64,000 bases of DNA from the NCBI GenBank assembly GCA_034509925.1, contig CM067536.1, positions 62,001 to 126,000 of the forward strand, written 5' to 3'. The stretch is from Hirudinaria manillensis (taxonomy: Eukaryota > Annelida > Clitellata > Hirudinida > Hirudinidae). Numbering within the stretch: the stretch's first letter is position 1; every line of letters begins with the position of its first letter. The notes under the pieces were generated by a model. That model was not told where the DNA came from. It made no database searches and saw only the letters and a list, made by a program, of their open reading frames with translations. The translations under genes were made by a program, and so were the position numbers. Positions 1 to 13,400 of the stretch are shown here, in pieces.

Positions 1-502
1 ACTACAACATATAAATAATAATAACAAATAATAAATAATAATAACAATAATTAAAGTTAATATAATCACTTAGAGCTAGTGACTACAACATATAAATAAT
101 AATAACAAATAATAAATAATAATAACAATGATTAAAGTTAATATAATCACTTAGAGCTAGTGACTACAACATATAAATAATAATAACAAATAATAAATAA
201 TAATAACAATAATTAAAGTTAATATAATCACTTAGAGCTAGTGACTACAACATATAAATAATAATAACAAATAATAAATAATAATAACAATAATTAAAGT
301 TAATATAATCACTTAGAGCTAGTGACTACAACATATAAATAATAATAACAAATAATAAATAATAATAACAATAATTAAAGTTAATATAATCACTTAGAGC
401 TAGTGACTACAACATATAAATAATAATAACAAATAATAAATAATAATAACAATAATTAAAGTTAATATAATCACTTAGAGCTAGTGACTACAACATATAA
501 AT
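1..502. repeat. 81-bp tandem repeat (minisatellite), about 6.2 copies
   Basis: Copies begin at 1, 82, 163, 244, 325 and 406, with a partial seventh at 487 that breaks into unique sequence after about 502. The units are almost identical; the copy starting at 82 differs by one base (ACAATGATT for ACAATAATT). Each unit has an AT-only half made of AAT/AAC words and a short mixed half containing CACTTAGAGCTAGTGACTAC. The array meets the left edge of the window, so its true length is unknown. There are no unique spacers between units and no open reading frame. Confidence 0.97.
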
Positions 503-818
503 TCTCATCACCGGCAACAACTGCGTCATCACTTGTGGCATCTTTAGCATCTATAATCACCGCAGCGATTTTGTCACCGGAGTCCGAGGGGCGGCACCAA
601 CAGGCTGGACGAGATGTCAATCAAGATCGATAGGCGGAGCCGCCGGCAGAAATCTCCTACAAAAAAGAGAAAATCTGATGCATGTTGCATGTTGCAGAAA
701 ACCGCGGGTCATCCACCAATTAAAGATAGGGACCCAAAACAAAGTTGACTTTCTTCAATTTTATTCTAGAAATTGAAGTTTTTTTCCGCTGCTGGGGCTT
801 GGGAATTTACCACTTGTC
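503..818. other. Otx upstream region, no gene seen
   Basis: The sequence switches abruptly from the AT-rich array to a GC-richer stretch (about 503-720) and then to AT-rich DNA ahead of the first Otx ATG at 819. I see no open frame worth calling. It is the natural place for the Otx promoter and 5' leader, but I recognise no specific element in it. Confidence 0.5.
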
Positions 819-2654
819 ATGTACGATCCAAGCGCCCAGGGTATGATTACCTTGACTCCTTCAAACTTAATCAGTCATTGGGGCAACGCTGCTTCATATA
901 CAGGTTAACATTTAATGAACGAATGCCTTAGTGTTTGGGGCTTTGTACTAGAATTCTAGTTTCCATCTTTATCGGAAGATTAGTAACTGCCGGTTATTAA
1001 TTCATTCAATGTACAAAAAATACAGGTGCGTCAGGTACCTCGAGGAAGCAGAGACGAGAGAGAACGACATTCACTAGGAAACAGTTGGATGAATTAGAGA
1101 AGACTTTCAAACAGACGAGGTATCCGGACGTTTTCGCCAGGGAGGAGCTTTCGCAGCGCGTTCAACTTCAGGAATCTCGAATTCAGGTAATTTGCATTAC
1201 TTGCAAACATAGATATCGATTTTAGAAAATAACCAAACGTCGTATACGACCATTCTCTTTAAAGGTCTGGTTCAAAAACCGAAGGGCAAAAGCCAGGGCG
1301 CAAAGCAAAACTGAATTGAAAAAGCCAAGCGTCGAGAACCACCAAGCAAACGAATGTCCTTCAAACAACCAAACGTCTGATAGCAGTTCCGTGCTCTTGG
1401 GCACGCCTCCCAAAAATGCGACCAGAGTAGGAGATGACAGTCGGGGCAGTCAATCTCCGTTCGACAACATTCTGCCTTATACTTATTCGAAGCCAAAGTC
1501 ATCGTGCCAAGAGTCTTATTCTTGCAATCAGTCCTATTCGGCACCTCCTTCGTGGTCCGGATGCTATTCGACGTCCTTTTTCAAATCGACATCTTCAGAA
1601 CCACCAAGCTACCCTAGCAATGCAATATACGGTCAGATAGGCAGTGATCTATACGGTCCACCTGCGACCCAGCCATTCTCCGGCCAATCGACATTCTACG
1701 CCAAGGTTTATCCAGGTCAACAGCAAAGAGGCTGTTTCTCATTCGAAGGTAAAAGAAATCATGTCACAAGAGGTAAATAGGCTAAATAAATAGGCCCGAC
1801 TTCAAGCTTTTAACCGTCCATAGAGAATTGAATGTATAAAATATAGAATTAATTATTTCTTTAAATCAAATCCCTTGTTCATAAATATAGGCATAAAGTT
1901 TGAATGAAAGCACAAACTAGGGTCGAAAAGACGACGCTTTTCTCTGTTACGCCATTTTTGTGCACGTTATAATTCCATCTTTAATGAGAGTCTGAATAAG
2001 ATTTGTGTTTCGGACAATCCGCACGACTCTGGTTAACATGTACATCGCTAGCCGATCTCCATCGATATAGAATCCTGTTGACCTATTATAACGTCTATTT
2101 TTAAAGAAACGACACCAGCTCACATGAACCAAATGGAAGTGGAAGAAATTTCGCCGCAGTTCCAGCAATTTAACTCTCCCGCTGAATGTCATATGCAATG
2201 CTTAACGCTTAGCGACGGCACGGAAGCAGGGGTCGCTTTCTCACAGAGTTGTGGTCGTTACTCATGCCTCGAATCGAAGGATAAGGAAATCAACCAAGAT
2301 TTTTGGTCCCAGCAAAATTCATACAAATTCGGGGGAAACTACAACTTTGCGGATCATTCGGTGCTCGACTACGATGGAATTGGGGAGCTCAGAGATGAAG
2401 ACGACCAGGATTCAATTGGAAGGCATTCCAGCTGCATAGGATCTTCGAAACGGATGACGCCTACAGGCGTTTCAAACAATTATAACGTTGCCAGCATGCA
2501 ATACCTCAGCGAATACGTCAACGACAATTTGCCATCTTTTTTTGACCAAAACAACAACAGCAACAACAACGGCGTTTATGACTATATGTTTGGTCACTAC
2601 TCGAACAATGACAACAAACACGGCGAAGAAGCTTTTCATTTCATTTCTTTATGA
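819..2654 (+). CDS. Otx: Orthodenticle-type (Otx) homeobox transcription factor
   Basis: DNA-binding nuclear transcription factor of the Otx family, known for head and anterior neural patterning in animals. Exons: 819-840, 1026-1186, 1265-1748, 2107-2654, giving 404 residues with all phases closing. The homeodomain is about residues 16-75. It opens with the Otx signature [12 protein letters not shown] and ends with [11 protein letters not shown]. Lys50 (WFKN) is the residue that gives bicoid/Otx-type recognition of TAATCC. An intron splits the homeodomain between positions 46 and 47, a placement typical of paired-class genes. The N-terminus is very short: only 15 residues precede the homeodomain if the 22-nt first exon is right. 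That exon is inferred from an ATG followed by a phase-1 donor (GTATGA), so a different 5' exon is possible. The C-terminal 330 residues are Ser/Tyr/Pro-rich, then acidic and Asn-rich, without a recognisable Otx tail. Family call is firm; exon 1 is tentative. Confidence 0.93.
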
Positions 2655-2679
2655 ATGTTTTCTTTTCTTAATGTTGTAA

Positions 2680-2685
2680 AATAAA
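2680..2685 (+). terminator. Otx polyadenylation signal AATAAA
   Basis: A canonical hexamer lies 25 nt past the Otx stop codon. That is short for a 3' UTR but workable. Confidence 0.6.
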
Positions 2686-3694
2686 TTGTATTCGAGCGCT
2701 GAATTAATTCATTTCAACTTCACAAGTTTGATCTTATAACAGCTATTTGTCCTGCTAATGGCAGCGATTACAAAGTTGCAATGAAGATGTATCCCAATTT
2801 CTAACTTTCGTATTCTAACTACTTTGAATATTTAAAATGATTTACTCAAAAAATTAATTGCGTTCAGTTACAAATATAATTGCAATGCGTTCTCTGAATT
2901 CTGTTTCATTCGTTAATATGTCAGATAAATATCATTAGAAGCCGTTGATCAAAATCACTAATTTAAAGCCCCACTCAAGGCGTAAAAAACACAATACAAA
3001 TTTTCATTCAAGACTATTCTTCAGCATTAATATCCTCCTGTTTTCTTCCTTCTTCAGAATTATTAACCCTTGTTTTTCCTTGAAATGTGGCTATGAAACT
3101 CTACAGAAACGTTTGCCTTAAAAAAAGTAATTAATGACTCGACTCGTCCTTTGAAGCAATCGAATGCTAACGTTCTACTCGAGGGAAGATGAGTTACGAA
3201 AGAAAACAACCCCTGAAAGCAATTGAATAAACTCGAAAAGGCAATCACAACCTCGAAATCAAATGAAGATACAAATGATCTCAAATTCGGCACTTACACA
3301 GGATTAATTTGCTACTTAATTATTTAGAGACCATTCACGATGTTCCATTAAAGATGTTCTTTATTCAAATGAAACTAGATTATTCATTGTTTACCATTAT
3401 AAGATGATCTCAATTAGAATTGTCTTCCCCCTTATTTACGTAATAAAGTTAACCAAACTTCTGATTAAAGTGCGAATGATCTATTCCTTTGAGCAATCAT
3501 TTCTGCTTTTCTGCTGCAAAATCTGAACTTGTCCTAGTGTAAGAATGTCCCGAAACATCTTGTTTCACCTAAGCATTGTGATCCATTGAATATTTAGTTG
3601 AAAAAGTCACGCCGAACTCATGCATCTGACCGAGTTAAATGAAAACGTCTCTCGAAAATCGTGTAAACAATTACAACAAAATAAATCTAAAACA
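2686..3694. other. AT-rich spacer between convergent Otx and ASB genes
   Basis: About 1 kb between two stop codons that face each other. It should hold the 3' UTR of the ankyrin/SOCS gene. A TTTATT at 3359-3364, which reads AATAAA on the minus strand, could be its poly(A) signal. I find no gene, repeat or RNA here; the longest open frames are short and show no family resemblance. Confidence 0.5.
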
Positions 3695-6239
3695 TTACAT
3701 TTCAGACTCGTTAAAGTTGGCGAACAGATAATCGAGTAGTATGGCCCGCTTCAAAGCGGGCGGGAGAGGAAGTTTGGAAATGGAACTTAGAAGCTTAGTC
3801 TTCAAGCAGCTGCGTATCTTGAATACGGTCAAATCGAAGAGTGTCCCAGGGTTGGAGGCTCTATCGATTAGCCAGGACCAAAAGACTGGATTTTCTACCA
3901 ATTTTTCGGGTACCGAAGCACTAGCCCCCTGTAGCAAGAAGGAAGTTTCGGCAGTCTGGAAACTAGCGCCGCAATTGACGAGAAGGCGGGCGATGGGAAA
4001 GTTTCCGTTAGAGATGGCACATTGGAGTGGAGTCATGAGCTGAACCGAGTAGCCGACCTTCATTTCACCTTGAACGTCCAGTTGGCAATTGTAGCGCAGA
4101 AGAGCCACTACTGCAGGGAGATGATCGTTAGAAACAGCAGCCAATAACGGGGTCACTCCGCAATCGTCTGATGGAAGAGGGAAGACAACGAGAATTAAAA
4201 TCTGCGTTAAATTTCAATCGTACCTTTTCTAATTTTAAATAACTCATCAAAAAAGGGTAAAACTCACACACAAAAAACACAAAAAGCTCACCTGGAAGAT
4301 CGGGATCGGCGCCTTGCTCAAGAAATAATTCTACCAATTCGGTGGTGCCTTGTTCGGCAGCCATTTTCAATGCAGTGCCGCCATATTTATGCCAACTGCT
4401 CCTGTGTGGAACATCGTTTAACCTAAAAAAACAAAAAGAAAAACGTTGGCTACTTGACTGGATATTTAATGAATATGTTTTCTGTAAACTAATTACACAA
4501 AAACGTGTCGATAAAGCATGAAGATTTGGAATAAGTCGTTCAATCTGTTTCTTCTCACTTGTAGCCGGCATCGATGAGAAGTTTGGCGATCTCGAATTCT
4601 TCCTTAGTAATTTCTCTTCTTTTTCTCTTCGACCTAACTAGGAGATTCAACATTGAGTTGAGGTTGGCCTCGTCCCTGTGATTGACGTTACTTCCAGAGC
4701 GAATGAGCATCCGAACATATTCCAAACAATCGGCATTGGCATATACAATGGCTTCCTAAAACGATGAAATTATGAAACGCTTACATACTTTTGGTACGCA
4801 GTTTATATCTTTCCAACTTGAAGCAATCACTTTCCGCGTCAATATCACGCACGATGCTGTTTTTCATTTCAATGTTATTGTGAAATATTGTGGAAAAAAT
4901 TGATTTAATGACGATTTGTAATTATTATGTCATTAACACATCGTTAGTTGTGCAAAGTGCAATTGCAATATTCGAAAATTATATTCTTTGCGATATTTCA
5001 GTTTTAACTGGATTTGCTTTCTTTAGATTTGCCTAACCCTGAGACCTATTATTATTATTATTATTATTATTATTCATGTAACGAATATCAATATTAGTAT
5101 TCTTATTATTATTATTAATCAACAATTGAATAGGAACATTTAGACGATGTAAAACAACCACTTTCTAACTATCTATTGTATTTTAAAATACAAAACGTGA
5201 TTTTCTGAGTGATGGCATTTCAATGACTCACTGCATCATAGTCGGTTAGGGTGCTAGCTGTAAATATTTTTGTAGCCTACCTGCAGGGCGATCCTCTTGT
5301 CTCTCTTATCAGGAATGTTAATATCACAAGATTCCTTGAGCAATCTTTCCAAATGAGCCTTTCGTCCATCTTGAGTCACAGCTACCCAGGCAGGTGTCCT
5401 CCCAACCAGGTCTTGGACGTTTACGTCGGCCCTTGCATCGCATAACATGTGCACGCACCTGTCATCAGGTTTCCAATAAAGATTTGTTCATTGAAAGCTA
5501 ATGGCAATGCTGAATAGGAATTACGATGACTTTTCATAAAGTGTTAAAGTCCTAAAATATAAAAATTGCTGAGCGAAATACAACAGAAAAATGTCTTACT
5601 TCAATTAATTAATAAATGATTATTATAATCACCAACACTATTTGTCGGCAATCGGCACTTTAATAATTAGTGCATCCTATGAAAAAAAATCAAGAATTTG
5701 TTTGTTTATATTTTAAATTGTTAGTCTTAGCATCATCGAACCCGCGTTGATATAATAACAACACGGTATTACCAAATCTAGTGACGGCAGTTACAAATAA
5801 TTGGAAAAAAAAAATCACCTAACGGATTTAAAACACGTCATAAAAAGAATAGGTGTACTTACACGTCATCGGAACACTCGGTAGCCAGATGAAGGGGAGT
5901 ACGACCTCTAGTATCCTGAAGGTCTACGGAAGCGTTAACCTTCAGCATCAACTCGACCATGTTGTGCCACTCCGTTCGTACGGCATACATCAGCGGAGTC
6001 ATGCACCACCTATCTCCCACGTCGGGGTCTGCTCCATATTCCAAGAGCAATCTAGCGCATTCCAGGCGTCCCTTTTCGCAACAAAAATGAAGGGGACACC
6101 AGAACAGGGGCTTCCCCAAAGGATCGTAACCGTTGAAAATGACATCCGGGTCGAGGCCATTGATCAATAACCTTCTTAGAGTTTCGCAGTCATTCCTCTC
6201 GATTGCATAATAGAGTTCAGTTTCTGTTTCGTCGTCCAT
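3695..6239 (-). CDS. Ankyrin repeat and SOCS box (ASB) protein
   Basis: Probable substrate receptor of a cullin-5/elongin BC ubiquitin ligase. Exons on the minus strand: 6239-5863, 5458-5281, 4755-4559, 4422-4292, 4167-3695, giving 451 residues with all phases agreeing. Ankyrin repeats fill residues 1 to about 390; recognisable cores are TPLHLATECSDD, RTPAWVAVTQDG, GGTALKMAAEQG, VTPLLAAVSNDH and MTPLQCAISNGN. The C-terminus carries a SOCS box: a BC-box-like LTVFKIRSCL followed by the KLPLPPALKRAILLDYL signature, matching the LPLPP..L motif of ASB proteins. A basic stretch (RSKRKRREITK) interrupts the ankyrin array in exon 3 and could be a loop or a nuclear signal. The family is clear, but I cannot assign an ASB number. 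Confidence 0.88.
5047..5074. repeat. (ATT)n microsatellite in an ASB intron
   Basis: About nine ATT units lie in the intron between exons 2 and 3 of the ankyrin/SOCS gene. A shorter run follows near 5098-5118. Confidence 0.9.
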
Positions 6240-7413
6240 GCTTGAATCGGTCGTTCATTTTCATTTAGAGTTTCAATTTCTAAAGGAACTGCTCGTCAAT
6301 GGCTTAGCGTTTTAGAACAACTCCGTTCTTTAGAAAATCACGAAAACAAATGCCGAGAAATTAGAACCAACTCGAGAAAATAAATGCAGCATCTCTAAGC
6401 AGCAGCTCAGCAACTTTGGTATGCGTATGGAAATTTTCGATTTTGCTCGGCTCATGTCTTTTATTTGATCGCCAAAGATTTTTTAGCGATTCTCTTTTCT
6501 TTACTTTTATTATAATCATGTTTTTTCTATAAATTATATAACTTATATTCTAATTCCACGGCCGGGAAAAGCCTTCAGTCATGTATAGCGGTAGCCCTTT
6601 CATTTATAATCTCATATCGCATTATAGCGACAAGAAAATAGAAATACTGGGCCCTAACTCTTGTAAAAAGATTTTAAGAGGGAAGATTCAAAACCCAAAA
6701 TTAATGAAAGTGTAAATTTCAATAAAATTTTAGATAATTCCGGATTTAGGTGGTCCGGGATCCTTCAACGTCTATGTCTCGATCTATGGCCCTCTCCCGC
6801 TTCCTATTCAGAAATTTCAAAACACGAACGCTTATTCAAGATACATCTTTTAAAATTTAAAAGGTCTGATATGGTTTAACAGGTTTATAGTTATTCATTT
6901 CCAAGGTTGCATTTAAAACAATCGAATTCATTTTCTACTTCAGATGCTGATTCGAATATTAAACTTTTTTATTTGTAATTTCCTTTTAAAATCAAACACA
7001 TAACCAGTAACCATCAACTTAATGAATTTTGAAATTATTTCCAAGGTAATTGTAACCGACTGCAATATTTTGAGACTTGCGAACACAAATAACAAAAGTT
7101 ATTCTATATTGAACAAAAATTGAAACTTTTGGACTAATCTAAGATTCCTCGATGATTCGTCATCATCCAATGCAACGAGAATCTGGATTAAGAATAAGAT
7201 TAATTATTGCAATTAATGGTTTTAAAGTAAAAAATGTCTGAACGAATTTAAATTACAAATCCCGAATAATGTTGCAAACAACCCTCTCGAAGAAGGCTTG
7301 TTAAGTAAAATACCACGCAGTTCTGCGAAGAATTCACTCCCCGGCAAGAAAAATGTACAACGCAATAATATTATTTGGAATAATCGCATTCCTTGTCGTA
7401 ATTCATCGTAGCA
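6240..7413. other. Spacer between plexin 3' end and ASB start
   Basis: Both flanking genes read leftward. The spacer therefore holds the ASB promoter on its left side and should receive the 5' UTR there, with the plexin 3' end at 7414 on its right. It is AT-rich. I see no coding, RNA or repeat signal and no clear poly(A) hexamer for plexin. Confidence 0.5.
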
Positions 7414-10400
7414 TTACACAAATCTAAGTTTTTTTTTTATGTCGACGAGGCAAAATTGCCCTCTCAACTTTAAAAAAAGTGACGAAAATTGTAAAAAAAA
7501 AAACAAAAAGATAATGACTCAAATTAACCTCTTCTTTGAAACTCTTTGCGAATTCGTACAACTCGGCCAGAACCATTTCTAAATTGAAATCGACATTGAA
7601 GTCGACGTCCCTCTGAAATATTGCCATTCATAGCATCTTCATCGTCATCATCATCATCGTCATCGTCATCATCATCATAAATATCATCTCACGGAATAGG
7701 TGCTCTCCATTATCTTCATAAACCGAGTCTCAGGTAGGCGTGGTTGGTTTTGTATGTTTTCGTAGAAACCTTTTACTAGGGGTCTGTAGTCCTTGTGATT
7801 TTTGGCAAACAGAAGAGTAGATGTCGGCGAGTCCTGCGTTGAGAAAGTAATTCATTTCCGCCTTAGTTTATATTTACTAATATAATTGTTATAATACCAC
7901 AGTTAGAAAATTATAGAGATTACAAAATAGTATAAGTATAAGAAATATGAAAAATAATCTAAAATGATCTAATGAGGCACGGAAATGCATGACTTAGCTT
8001 TAATAGATTTAATATGATTTTTGAGGTATCCTCAAACTGATACTTCTCACACAACCCTTGCTCGTTGCTTAAATTCCTTTGCAAATGAAGTGTCCGGCTC
8101 TCTCCATTGCATTGAAAGTTCTATCTCAGGTCCTCCAAACCACCCCAAGCATTATGAGTTAAGGAAAAGGAAAAGGCAAACCTTCGTCAGTTTCTTTTCC
8201 TGTGGAGAACAACTGTCCACGAGAGCTTGACCGATGACAGCAAGATTCGCATCGACCACGGGATTTTTCGGAATGTCTAACAGAAAGTACGGATTTTGCA
8301 GAAGGTTGACCCAGACACGAAGCATGAAGCTTAAATTAGAAACAACAAAACAATGTAATACATTATATAAAATTGCCCGGTTTATACGTAAAACCTGTCT
8401 CTCTTCCACAACTTGGCAATATCTTGATCACTGATTCCCTTGCTTTGAATGGAGTCGTCAATAAAATCGAAGAGAAATTTGACGCTCGGTGGCAGGCTGT
8501 CATTAACGTTCAGGATTTCCCTGAAGAGTTTGTTGATATTATCCTCGAGAGCTACCTAAAATATTTGTTAATTCTGCTTTTATTAAAAGATCTTATTGTA
8601 ACTACCGTTTTTACTACTTAACATTTTTCAGGGTGGAGGTACAACATTTTGTGCGCGATTTATGTTTGAGGTTTGTTTCACATGTATAAGGAAATGAGGA
8701 AATTATTTTATCATGTCAAAGTTTCAAACTAAAATAGCGTGGTGATTGGTCCAATGCTAGCTTCACTTCGGCATCAATCATATAATTGGGTGTTACACAT
8801 ACATGTATTAATCATATAGTTGGATGGTACGATTCATGTTTAATTCATCGCTATTTTATCTTCATATTGTTGGATCCCTGGATTCAGATAATTAAAGAAT
8901 AATTAAAATTATATTGCTAATTAATTAATTTAGTAATTAATTAATGTTCAGGGTACTTTTCAGAGACTTTGGTTGTGAATCTCGACAAATAGAGAAATCT
9001 AGAAAAGCAGAGCGAGAGTAAGAGAAACAGCAGATTCCAAGACTTAGACCATTAAGCATTGTATATCCTTCGAGCCATCTGAACACTTTCAATAAACCTG
9101 ACCTTCCATAATTAGTTTGAGGACCCCGGGTTATTACAATATTGAGTCAGGATTGTAGCATTGACAATGACATCGTCATTGTAATAGTTATAACATGGCT
9201 GCAACCCACCTTTGTTTGAAGAAGAGGATAATACATTTCCGTGAAGAAAATCTTGCTTTTCAATGCTTTATTTTCCAACGCAGCCTTATCCACCTGCGTT
9301 TCATATGAAGAGATCCAATTATTAGTTTCTTTTATTTATTATTTTGATTTATAATGTTGTTAATTTCTTGTGGATGTTGCTAAATCTGACCAGATGATAT
9401 CGCCTCTGGGGCATCTTTACAGTGATCGGATGGAGGGACGGTGAGCCATTGAACAGAGCCAATGTTTCGTCTGAGAGACGAACGCTTTTTACTCGTATGT
9501 TATGAAAAATAATATCATTAATTAAATAATGCCACCACTTTTTTCCAAGGCCATAATTACAAATAATTTATGGTCAAATGGTCAATTTATCATTATATAT
9601 TATTATTGTATTGTATTGAATCTATCATCGGCTATCACCAAACACAAGAAGATCTGCTTTTCGTCTTAACCTCCCAACAATTGAACCTGACTCTCTTCAC
9701 CCTCCGAAATCCTATTCTCCAGGATGAAATGAGCACCACTGATGATGCCGTAACTTTTCAAGGTCTTCACATTGACAACCTCCTCGGAAAGGTCGATGTT
9801 GTCGTCTTCCTCGTGCAACGTTACGAGGTCTTCCGGACTTCTGCGCCACACTGAATTAAAAATAGTCGATTAGTTTTGCCTTAAAAATCGAGTAATTATG
9901 ATTACGGACCGCTACTGCCTTAACTTTTTTATTTGTCAAAGATTAGCAATATTTTCACGAGAAAAAAAACACAGAATTTTCAGTACTTCAATATACGAAT
10001 GATAAATAATTAATGATAAAAAAAGTATAAATTATTATTATTATTATCCCCTCGGATTCTGTCCCCATAAAATAATAGGTAATTAAATTGAAGACTTAGA
10101 TTGACCCAGGTTGAACTTGTTGATCGCGAGTCTGAGCCTAAAAGGTATTCCTTGGAAATATTTATCGTAGATCTTTTCTTTCGCTTGACTGATGGCATCA
10201 CAGGACAGCAGCTTGCAGCTGGTGGCGTGGTTTTCGGAGTTGGTGAAGGTCGCCACCTTTGCCCAAACGGTTATTTAAGGTATAATAATAATTTATAGGG
10301 TTATAATAATAATTCATGCATTAATCGTTCGTTGAATAAATAAATGAATTAATCATGCTTTTAATAGAATTTAATGTTTGGAAAGATAAAATTAATCCTT

Positions 10401-13400
10401 GTTTCAACTTAATTATAAGCATCAATAATTGATGAAACTGCGATTAAATAGCTTGGAGAAAGTAACACACGCGACACCCCCCTAACCAGCCGGGTCCGCT
10501 TCGTTTCGCTGGTGACAGAGTCCAAAACTGAATCGTTCAATTTAAAGGCAAACTTACCACGATCTCGCTCTCGTCAAACTTGTAGTTTTTCAGGAAAAAG
10601 GCTTCGGAAAGCGTAAATTTAGCTTCGTTGGTGCAGACATCGACTGGACCGCTGTAGGCTTGTTTCTTGATGGCAAGACACAACTCTAACAAGCTCCTGC
10701 CGATATTCCCGCTCAGGTGCTTATACATAGTTAGACTCAACCACGAACTCATAATTCTTTCGACCAGGGTCTCGCCGCTATGATGAATAAGTTAATTTTA
10801 TTATAATCTTATAATTTATATTTATAATATTACATAGTTTTATTATGTTCTTACGATGCCCTTTTGAAAAGAAGAATCACAAATTAGTCTTTTGGCTCAC
10901 AAGAATTTTAAACCGAACATTTACGATAAATTTACTTAAATCTGATTGGAATTATTTATAATGTTTGGAGATCAACTTTGGAAATCATATAACACTTTGA
11001 TTAATTTTATGGTTTTTTTTTTTAAATTTTCTACTTCATCTTAATTTGTATTAAATTGTGTAAATAGTATTTACGCATCAGCTATTACTCATTCTTAAAA
11101 TTAGATTCATTTTGAAACTAAAAAAGTGATATGAAAGCAAGTAACTTACCTTCTCATCATAAGTTTCAAATTCTTTCCTGAAGTTAAAAAGCTGTCTATT
11201 CTATCACTGAGCAGAGCCGTAATTACCCTTAATTAAACAGAAATAATAGTTTTATTTTTTTATGAGAACATTGGCTATAAGTGAAATGAATGTTATTTAA
11301 GATTTAAGTAATGAACTGCTTCAGCACGTGTGTTTCTCTAACATTCGACTGATCATTTCATCTTACGACATTTAGTCTAACGAAGAACACTGTGTGGATC
11401 GGCCCAGGCGATAGTTTCACGGAATAGATAAGTACTTACTGGGCAGCATAATCCATTTTATCCATCAGGAAGAGACTCAAATAGGATCCAATCTTTGACC
11501 TGGAAAATTGCAAACAATTGCTTTGCACAAAGGAACGGTTAGGGAAAGTTCTTGAAAAGATGAAAGACTGAAAACTTTTCAATGGTGTCCTTCTGCTTCT
11601 CGAGAACCTTGACAAAGTTTACGAAGAAGAACTTGCTGTTGAGAAGCTGAGTTAGACATTGATTCTTTCTCTCGTATTTTTCCATTCGTTTTCTTGTCTA
11701 AATATAAATTTAATTTAATTTAATTTAATTTAATTGAAACTCGTACTACGTGGCACCTAATGTTGTTTCAATGTCTGATTGCAATCTCAAGCAAAAGATC
11801 TTTTTTGATATTTTATTAAGGAGTCGATCACTTTCAAAACAAAACGTTTTTTCTAATATAATCTTTTTAATCGATTAAAAATGGTTAATGTGTTTTTTAA
11901 ACAATTAATTTCGAATTGTTACCCACGTGTAGCACGTGATCGTCCCTTTCTTTGGGATAAAGTATCCTGTAAGAATAAATTCTGTATGGATTCAATGGAA
12001 CTTCTTCGTCTGCTTCACTCTGCGAACCACCCTCGGATGTCTGTAACTTGGCAAATGCTGAGAAGATGGTTAAGGTTGGTCAAAACAAATTATATGCTTG
12101 AGATGAATTTTCCTTAAATTCACTGAAATATCAAGTTATTAATTGTTCGACATGTAAAAGGGTAAGGCTGTGGTTAGATTACGGTTGTAACCCTGCAATG
12201 ATATGCAATGATATCCGGCATTCCTTGTTAAGTAAACATCATATATAAATACATCTTATATGAAGAACTGGTCATTAGAAGCACCTTCTTTCATCTGGTT
12301 CCTTGCATCTTGTTCCATGATATTAATTTCCATCATGAGTTTCTTATACTTTCTCTTGCTTTGAAAATATTTAATGAGCAGAGTGGTGCATACAATAAGG
12401 AGGACTACCAATAGGACACCGATGCAGACGCCGACTGCGGGTTGCCAGGCCTGAAAGTCGTTCTTTTTTCTGAGGGAGAGCTTGTATGAGAGACCACACA
12501 TAGTTAACTGGAGAATTCGTAATAATTGTATTAGTACTAAGATTGTAAGCCAGCGATATCAGCAAATTAATTTGACTTCACTTGAACATACTCTCCCGGA
12601 CTTGTCGCAAATTCACAGATGATGTTATTGTCTAAAGATCTCAGTCTAGTGCAGGAAGCCCCCTCATTCTTGAGCTCCATTCGTTCGGCAAGGTTAGGAT
12701 ACAACTGCATGCGGAAGGTGACAGATGGAATGATCGATTAAATTATCAAATCAAAGAAGGAATTTATTTCAACCTTTGACACCAAAAATATAGAACTGGA
12801 AGACTGGCGGAAGGAAAAAACCGAATCATTGCCGGAAATGGCAACTATAAAAAGCGAATTCTCTTGGTTCTGAATGCTAAAATTGGGTTCTTCTATCATT
12901 TTAACGGTCATAGAACTTGTCCATCCGTCCAAATGCAACGTAGCATTTATTTCCGGACAGTCAGTTCGCGGTAGCATTGCTTGAATTTTGTCGTAACTCT
13001 GCAACCGATCAACTTCGATCAGCTAATTCTAAATTTTTTAATTATTTTTAAAATTTCGAATGCCTCAGAACCCACTTGAAAAGTAATGGTTGCCTTTGTT
13101 GACCCGGGGGAGCAGTCGTCGGCGGTGATTAAAGAAGTTGAAAAATTGAGATTCGAGCCAAAAATAGTCAGATTGCAGTCGGCACTGAAGGAATTTTTAT
13201 CGGTTGGTAATTAAAACACCAATGTTAACATTAATAACAGAAAATAAAACTCAATCAAGATATCAGTTCTACAATGATTGAAGGAAAACGGCACATAGAT
13301 ATCATCACCATAAAAGTGGATTAAGCATGCTACGAGCGTTCCTCGCATCAGGATTCGAATTGTAATCGCACTAATTTTCCGGTAGATTCAAAGGTTAATT

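Noticed and set aside
1..502. CRISPR-like array
   Set aside because: The 81-bp units are contiguous without unique spacers and the rest of the window is plainly an intron-rich animal genome.
7635..7680. Asp-repeat coding exon in plexin
   Set aside because: GAT/GAC run lies in an intron; the incoming frame meets a stop and the exons on both sides join in phase without it.
12256..12284. Plexin truncated right after the membrane helix at the TAA near 12256
   Set aside because: A GTGCTT donor at 12284 joins in phase to an exon encoding AFAKLQT, the normal plexin juxtamembrane sequence, and the full GAP domain follows.
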